64,000 bases of DNA, taken from positions 558,001 to 622,000 of the forward strand of contig QANY01002976.1 of NCBI GenBank assembly GCA_003255025.1, read 5' to 3'. This DNA is from Datisca glomerata. Lineage: Eukaryota > Streptophyta > Magnoliopsida > Cucurbitales > Datiscaceae. The translations under genes were made by a program, and so were the position numbers. The number at the start of each line of letters is the position of its first letter. Positions within the stretch are counted from its first letter, which is position 1. The notes beneath the pieces are model-generated. The model did not search any database. It was not told the DNA's origin and was given only the letters and a program-made list of their open reading frames with translations. Shown here in pieces: positions 57,596 to 64,000 of the stretch.

Positions 57596-60344
57596 TATTC
57601 TCGTTATACCTGGTTACTTCCTATATGTAATAAATTTAATGTTTATGTTGTGTTTATGAGATTTAAACCTTTAGTTGAGAACATATTCTCATCCAAAATC
57701 AAGACATTTAGGTCTGATGGAGGTGGTGAATACACTAGCCTCTTTTTTCAGTTTTACTTAAATGAAATCAAAAGACTTGTCCTTATACCCCTCAGCAAAA
57801 TAGAATTGTTGAGCGGAAACATAGGCATGTGGTTGATACAGGCCTCACTTTACTTCATCATGCTTATGTTCCTCATTCTTTGTAGAACTATGTGTTTGTT
57901 ACTGCTGTCTATCTTATTAATCGCATGCCTAGTAATGTCCTAAATCATATTTTCCCTTTTGAGAAATTGTTTGGTAAAGTTGTTGATTATACTCACTTAC
58001 ATGTTTTTAATTGTGCTTGTTACCCAAGCCTTCAACCTTACATGAAAAATAAATTTTAACCTAAGTCAACTCAGTGTGTATTTATTGGTTATGCTATGGA
58101 GCAAAAGGGTATTTATGTTATGATGTTGTTAACAAGAGGTATTATACCTCTAGACATGTTATTTTATATGAATCTCTTTTCCCCTTTGCTTCTTCTAATT
58201 CAATTACTAGCTTCTTCTAATTCTGCTCCTTCTTCGACAAACAGGTACACTTCTCCCTTACCCTTCATTTCTTCTAAATTGCTTACTCAATGATGTTCTG
58301 GTGGTTCTGGTAATAACTCTATCCCGGTTTTAAACTCTACTAGGAATGATTCTGTTGTTTTAATACAAAATTCTACTGCTTTTTCTACTCATTTGCAATC
58401 TGTTTTCTCTGATAATCTGTTGCCTATCATAGATTTCAATTCTAATATTGATACTGCTTCTGTTTCTGAGAAAAATGTATCTGATTTGCATACTACCAGT
58501 GCTGGAATTACGTCTAATGATCATAATTATGCTGTTGAAAATGCTACTAGTATTTCTCCTACTGTTTTTCATGATAATCTGAATGTTGTTCCCTTGAATT
58601 CTGCTTTAAATTATGCTAGGCAGCCCGCTTGTGACTCTGTTTTCTAGTCGAGTCAATTTGAAGATATCTCTATTGTTGTTACTGTTAATTTGCTTAAGTT
58701 TCCTAGACAACCTGAGACCAAAACCTCCACCCACCCTATGTAAACTAGGTCCAAGTTTAGGATCTCTAAAAAGAAAATTTTTCTTTGTTCTGTTCCTTCT
58801 ATGCAATCTGTTAAACCTGAACCGACCTCCTTTTCTTCTGCTATAAAGAGCTCTGAATGGCACAAAGTCATGATAGATGAATATCAAACCCTCATTTCTC
58901 AAAATACATGGACTTTTGGCTCCCTTCCCCCCTAACATTGTTGCAAAGGGGTTTATAAACTCAAATATAACCCAAATGGTTACATAGCTAGGCATAAAGC
59001 TCGTTTAGTTGCGAAGGGGTTTCATCAACAAGCTGGTTTCGAATATAGTGAAATTTTTAGTCTTATTATAAAGAAACCTACTATCATGATTTTATTATCT
59101 TTGGTTGCTAGTCATGGATGGTCATTAAGGCAATTAGATGTCAAAAATATTTTTTTACATGGTACCTTAAATGAGAAAGTCTACATGACACGACCTCAAG
59201 GTTTTTTTAGTCACGCTCATCCCAATTATGTTTGTAAATTAAACAAATATTTATGTGGTTTAAAACAGGCTCCTAGAACTTGGTTTGGGAAATTTACTAC
59301 TCATTTGCTCTCTATCGGCTTTGTTGGATCTCAGGTTGACACTTCTCTTTTTGTTCATGCCACTTCTTCTTCTCTTACTTATATTTTATTATATGTTGAT
59401 GATATTATTATAAGTGAAACTTCTTCTGATTATATTAATACAATTGTGCATAATTTACAAAACACCTTTGATATGCATGGCTTAGGTCATCTGAAATACT
59501 TCTTAGGTCTTGAAATATCTAGAAACTCTTCTGATATCTTTGTAAATCAGCTCAAGTATGCTAAAAATTTGATTCTCAAATCTTGTATGATGAATGCAGA
59601 ACCTTGTGCTTCTCGTTGCTCACCTAAATCTTCTCTATGTACTGTTTCTGGTTCTCCATTATCTGATGTCACTTTCTATTTGAGTATTGTTGGTTCCCTT
59701 TAGTACTTGACTTTTACTAGACCTGATATTGCATTTGTTGTTAATCAGATTTGTTAATACGTGCATTCACCTACTTCATCTCATTTAGCTGCTATCAAGC
59801 GTATTTTGCGTTATATATTAGGCACTATAGATTATGGCATTTTATTTAGATCTCGCTCTCTTTCCTTACAGGCTTTCTCTGATGCCGATTGGGCTGGTGA
59901 CCCAACAGACAGAAGATCTACATCTAGTTACGTGATTTTTCTTAGACCTAATGCCATCTCTTGAAGTGCAAAGAAGCAGCCTATTGTTGACCGATCTTCA
60001 ACTGAAGCTGAATATAAAGCTCTGGCCAACACCGCTGCTGAGTTAAGTTGGCTAAGATGGATTCTTCAAGATCTTCATGTTTATCAAACTAAAGCTCCTA
60101 TACTCTACTGTGATAACACATCGGCTATATCTCTCAGTTTTAATTCGGTTCTACATACTAGGACAAAATATGTAGAAATTGACTACCACTTTGTCCGTGA
60201 ATGGGTAATGAAAAAGGATCTCATGGTGCAACATGTCTCTTTATCACATCAACTTGCTAACTTCTTCACCAAACCATTATCTTCCCCTCAGTTTGTATTT
60301 TTAAGAGATAAACTGATCCACAAACATTGGATCAGTTTGAGGGG
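57596..60344 (+). pseudogene. Copia integrase end, RT and RNase H
   Basis: Integrase continues YSRYTWLLP and IKTFRSDGGGEYTS, the second catalytic Asp. A shifted tail ends in VFIGYAMEQKG (about 58090). Reverse transcriptase begins QNTWTFGSLPP (about 58905) and includes RHKARLVAKGFHQQAGFEY, LRQLDVKNIFLHGTLNEKVY and ILLYVDDIIISE with YVDD at 59392-59403. RNase H follows with FTRPDIAFVVNQIC, SDADWAGDPTDRRSTSSYV, SSTEAEYKALANTAAELSW and LYCDNTSAISLS. The C-terminal FFTKPLSSPQF ends before the tract TTTGAGGGG at 60336-60344. The RT-RNase H part is nearly intact but has stops at 59701, 59756 and 59962 and a loss of frame near 58300-58860. Confidence 0.9.
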
Positions 60345-60569
60345 TGTTAATGAAGAGATATAAATAAGGGTAGTTATTTTTTTATTAGTTTTAACTGTTG
60401 AGATTAGTTTAGTACTTTGCTCTCTCATTGTCATTGAGTAGGTGTTATATTATCTAACTTTCTTTCCTATATTAGGTTAATGAGCATTCCAAGGGTTTTC
60501 TTCTTCTCACATCTTTATTTCTTCTCTTCTAAATTCATCTTCTCTTCAAGCTTTTCTTATCCTTCCACA
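60345..60569 (+). repeat. 3' LTR of the copia element at 55-60 kb
   Basis: Aligns end to end with 55168-55393. It follows the polypurine tract directly and is flanked by ACTAT at 60570-60574. Confidence 0.94.
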
Positions 60570-60574
60570 ACTAT

Positions 60575-61440
60575 TGGAGGGTCCCAACGTATGCATTTAT
60601 ATGCTTTAATTAATATAAATTAGATTCATGCATGTAACTGTTAAATAGATATATAGATTTAAGTTAAATGTATACGAAGATTCTACTTCAATATACAATC
60701 AATTAAATTCGTTATAAAAATAATCTATTTATTTTCAAAATTTTAAAATAGTATTTATGGTTTAATAACATATTACTTGTACTGGACCATTTCTATTCGT
60801 TTAAAATAATAATATCATGTAATAAAAATGGATCTGGGAACAAAAAGGACACTAGCCCGACAAAATTCTTTTCTTAACTAAAATAATTATTTCAAATTCA
60901 TTGCAATTTTTAATTCTGCACTAATTTTTTTAGAGGAAATTACATATTTCACTATTTTTGAAGGGTCATTCAAGATAAATGTCCATTACTTCTTAAATGG
61001 TAGGTATTGTCATTTTTTTATACTTGACATTCATTTAATAATTTTTACAACTTTTTTTCCTTTCTGCCCCTTTCTTTCTGAGTCGTGGGCTTCTATTTTC
61101 GGAGTTGAGGATTCACAGCCTTCGTTCATCGCCGTGTTCATTCTTGATTCGTTCGTTAGGAGTGCTCGTCGTTCTTCGGCTTGTTGGAAAGAAATAGTAT
61201 TTTTGTTGCAGATCCTCAAGGAATAATATGATCCAAATAGGGAAAATGGTAACATACATTACCTTACATATCATGTACAAAACAGAGTCTTAAAATTACC
61301 CATTGATTATACTTGCGGTCTCCACAAGATAAGATCTAAAGGTGAAAATGTATTTTTGTATGGTACATATAATGTATGCTAGTTTTCCCCCTTTTTTAAA
61401 GTTGGATGACAGATGTGTTAGGGTTATCTTATGATAGACT
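60575..61440. other. AT-rich spacer
   Basis: No gene or repeat edge recognised. A GC-richer patch lies at 61060-61190 with TTCGTTC and CGTCGTTC phrases but no supported reading frame. Confidence 0.5.
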
Positions 61441-61690
61441 GCATTTTTTTCGGATCTGATCGTATGAAAATTAGATACAATGCGTATCTAATTTAGATAC
61501 CTTACGCATATATGGTGTTCATAAATAAAAATAAACCAGTATTTAAATTAGATACAATAATTATATACATTACGCAAAACTAGAGTAAGGATGCTTAATT
61601 TTTTGGATTATTCTGGTATTCATTGATAAAAATAAACTGATATTTAACTTAGATACCATATATATCTAATTATATACCTTATGTGTAACT
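61441..61690. repeat. Imperfect direct duplication of about 120 bp
   Basis: The units near 61480-61560 and 61600-61690 both carry ATAAAAATAAACTGATATTTAA-type and TTAGATACCATA-type phrases in the same order. Non-coding and AT-rich. Confidence 0.5.
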
Positions 61691-61714
61691 TTTTTTTTAA
61701 TAATAATAAAAAAG

Positions 61715-61900
61715 TACACAGTGCGCTGTGACTTTTGTTGTGCACCAATGATGTGCAAAGTGAGCATTAATGGCGTGCACAACAATTGTGCACTGATGGC
61801 ATGCACAGTGGTTGTGCACTACATTTTTTTTACGGTGGACGTTCACGATGCACACATTGCATTGTGAACCCTGCGCGTGTGCTTTAAAAGCACATGTCCC
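61715..61900. repeat. Short repeat cluster of TGTGCAC/GTGCACAA
   Basis: GTGCAC-type hexamers recur many times on both strands in under 200 bases (for example TTGTGCACCAATGATGTGC at 61738). A minus-strand frame here is rich in His and Cys only because the repeat reads that way. Class unknown. Confidence 0.55.
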
Positions 61901-62774
61901 ATGATTTTTGCCCGTGATTTTTGTAGGGCAACCAGTCATATTTGTTAAAAAAATATATGGCCGATCATTTAACTACATAGATGACTTAAAAAGGCCATTT
62001 ATGTAGTTCTTCCCTTTTTTATTGAGATTTTTAACTCTATGGACTATAGATATATTTAATCACTTAAGAGTAAAAATTAAATTAGGACATAAAGAAGAGG
62101 TGGCGGGCAAACTAATTTAATCCTTCAGTTAAACTCCATCAATTTTTTTAAACTCCATCAATTTTTTTATCCACATCACTGACATGAATGCCATGTAGAT
62201 GCCACATGAATTATATATGAAATTTTAATTGTTATTTTTTTAAACTTTTTAAACTTAATTATTTTAATTTTTTTTCGTATATGTACCAAATTGATCAAGA
62301 CCACATTCATTCATTAAATTTTTCATTTTAATCCTTATATTAAACTCCGCCAATTTTTCCATGTCTACTTTTAGTTATTTTTTTACTTTTTAATATATTT
62401 ATTTGAAGTGTATGCATTTTAACAGCTACTTTATACAATTATGACTATTCAACCCAACCAACACCGCGTTTATCATTCAAAAAGTACAAAATTATCGGTT
62501 ACATAGTGATTCATCCACAAAAGCTAAACCATAAACTTAATGATTATATAAAATATTCGTCACTTAAAACAATAGTACATCAAAATTCCATGTCCAAAAA
62601 AATAAACATATGAAAATCATAATAAGGACCCCAGCTTTTCCAATTTAATCCTTCTGTTAAAGCCTCTTCAGCAGCTCATTCTCCAGAGAAGATGGTCCAA
62701 CTACTAGTTATTTATGTAAGAAATTCACATTTACACTATCTTTTTGTATGATATCTCACTCCCTGCCAAATATT
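61901..62774. other. AT-rich spacer
   Basis: No gene seen. The phrase TTAAACTCCATCAATTTTTTTA occurs twice in tandem at about 62133 and 62150. Confidence 0.5.
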
Positions 62775-62930
62775 TTGGATTCTTGGCACAAATCCAATAA
62801 ATTTCAACAAAGCAACAAATCCAACAAATTCTAATTAATCCAACCACAAAGCAACAAATCCAATAAATCAACCACAAAGCAACAAATCCAACAAATCTAC
62901 AAAATCCAACAAATTCCAGTAGCAAATGAG
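62775..62930. repeat. Minisatellite with CAACAAATCCAA core
   Basis: About seven loose repeats of a 12-20 base core related to AGCAACAAATCCAACAAAT, including ACCACAAAGCAACAAATCC twice. It lies just before a copia primer-binding site and may be in its LTR. Confidence 0.7.
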
Positions 62931-63101
62931 AATAATATTAACTCCGGATGTTCTTGGCCTTATAAATGGTTGCGTCTGTTGAATAATATTGTTTATCTTT
63001 GCTATTTTTTTGGCACTTAAGGGTATTTCAATATTTTTAACTTCCTTATCCATATACTATCTAAATTTTATTAATCAATATAACTCTTCTAATTTTTTAG
63101 T

Positions 63102-63113
63102 TGGTATCAAAGC
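63102..63113 (+). other. Primer-binding site of a copia element
   Basis: TGGTATCAAAGC at 63102-63113, preceded by AT-rich LTR-like DNA (TATAACTCTTCTAATTTTTTAGT). The LTR start to the left was not located. Confidence 0.75.
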
Positions 63114-63465
63114 CTAACCCTAACCATAACCTGCACCTATCACTGCCACAGCCACCAGACAGCGCCGACCACCGCCACTCGCATCGGCCGCCTCCACCTG
63201 CCGCCGACCACCGACGCCGCCACCTCCCGCCTCTAGAGCTCTTTTTTTACTGTTTCCAGCTTTATTTTTTCAAAGTGGTTTGATTTTCCTAGGCTGTGTG
63301 CTGACCAGACCTAGGATTTTTTGTATTTTTTGGATTGTTGTGGCTTAGACCACAGTTTGGTCACTCGTTTGGTGATTTTTTCATGATATAGACGGTCGTG
63401 TTCAATCTTTCTTCATCTCTCCATCGGATTTTCTTGGTAATTTGTATTGTTTTCTTGGATTCGTG
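63114..63465 (+). other. Leader of the copia element with GC-rich patch
   Basis: Lies between the primer site and the gag ATG. The patch 63140-63235 is unusually C-rich (CCGCC and CCACC phrases); the short Pro/His-rich frame across it looks like a by-product of composition. Confidence 0.55.
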
Positions 63466-64000
63466 ATGTCTGAATCTTTAAATGCTACTGTTACGGCTGT
63501 TGTTAAGCCAGATCTGGCTTATCCTATGTCCAATGGAAGAGTTACTAGTGTTCTTTTAAATGGATGAAATTTTACTGCTTGGTCTCGATCGTTGAAGTTA
63601 TTTCTTGGTGGGCGGGGAAAGAGTCTTTGGCTTCAAGGACGTGTTCCTCGCCCTAAAGATGACGATGCAAAGGAAGCCCAGAGGGATGTTGATAATTGTT
63701 TGATATTGGGATAGATAATGAGACGGTTGTCGATTTATAGAATGCTTTGACTGCCATGTATGCCCATTCAAGGAATGAGGCTCGATATTTTGAGTTGTAT
63801 CAGGAGATTGCTAGTACCAATCAGGAGAGACTTAGATTGAATGTTGCTCAATTTTTTGGATATTTACGTGTACGGTGGGATGAGATGGCTCAATATGAAC
63901 CGGTCAGTGACTTTGGGACAATGGCTCATGTAGCAGTCAAGAGGCTAGATTGTAAGCACACATATGCATTTCTGATGGGGCTTAAGCCTGAATTTGAGTC
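63466..64000 (+). pseudogene. Copia gag, cut by window edge
   Basis: Starts MSESLNATVTAVVKPDLAYP, then NG-stop-NFTAWSRSLKLFLGGRGKS with TGA at 63565-63567. A frameshift near 63705 leads to DNETVVDL, NALTAMYAHSRNEARYFEL, YQEIASTNQERLRLNVAQF and AFLMGLKPEFES at the window end. It is a different gag type from those at 25510 and 55430. It would pack retrotransposon RNA but is inactivated by the stop and shift. Confidence 0.8.

Larger units (their letters stand above)
55168..60569 (+). mobile_element. Full-length copia element with plastid insert
   Basis: The 5.4-kb element has 226-base and 225-base LTRs, a primer-binding site, gag with zinc knuckle, protease, integrase, reverse transcriptase, RNase H and a polypurine tract in Ty1/copia order. 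The LTRs differ at roughly twenty places by eye, so the insertion is not recent. Stops and shifts inactivate gag and pol. A 275-base foreign segment interrupts integrase at 57321-57595. Confidence 0.93.

Noticed and set aside
61697..61939. 80-residue minus-strand frame rich in His and Cys, resembling a small metal-binding protein
   Set aside because: The His and Cys come from repeated GTGCAC/CATTG units read in one frame; no start context, domain or homologous family is recognised.
63101..63283. Pro/His-rich 60-residue frame before copia gag
   Set aside because: It spans the C-rich leader between the primer site and gag, and no such protein is known in copia elements.

Overview
This window is nuclear DNA from a flowering plant, most likely a eudicot. 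It is AT-rich, its one intact gene has introns, and it carries broken Ty1/copia and Ty3/gypsy retrotransposons, an L1-type LINE, a hAT element and tRNA-iMet type primer-binding sites. There are no operons, ribosome binding sites or CRISPR arrays. The only gene that reads as intact is a basic helix-loop-helix (bHLH) transcription factor on the minus strand (coding 32061-36435, five exons). It sits in a gap of about 7 kb between transposon debris.

Layout. 1-1440: the end of a long copia LTR (called family A here) inserted in a copia gag. 1441-9715: three copies of a non-coding repeat (family B), the first separated from the others by a family A fragment with a 52-bp inverted repeat. 9716-11690: GC-richer, LTR-like non-coding DNA. 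11691-23870: an L1-type LINE on the minus strand, split by a complete family A copia element (13191-22717) with a 5-bp target-site duplication AGAAG. 24490-31075: remains of two plus-strand copia elements; the RNase H of the second is split by a 1.2-kb hAT element (29436-30663) with an 8-bp duplication ACCTAGAG. 31850-36520: the bHLH gene. 36850-38500: mostly intergenic, with a possible CACTA-type remnant. 38551-49390: a copia element cut by a minus-strand gypsy element of the Tat type, whose putative LTR holds a two-level tandem repeat. 49391-55162: AT-rich with nothing recognisable. 55168-60569: a full-length copia element with both LTRs, whose integrase is split by a 275-bp insert containing a piece of plastid rps8. 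60570-62960: AT-rich with simple repeats. 62960-64000: the start of another copia element, cut by the window edge.

The transposon proteins all carry stops, frameshifts or lost catalytic residues, so none looks able to move on its own. The layers give relative ages: the LINE is older than the family A element inside it, the copia at 25-31 kb is older than the hAT inside it, and the copia at 55-60 kb is older than its plastid insert. I found no clearly new biological system. The observations most worth checking are the plastid rps8 piece inside integrase, the AG microsatellite against the first splice donor of the bHLH gene, and the two-level repeat in the gypsy LTR.
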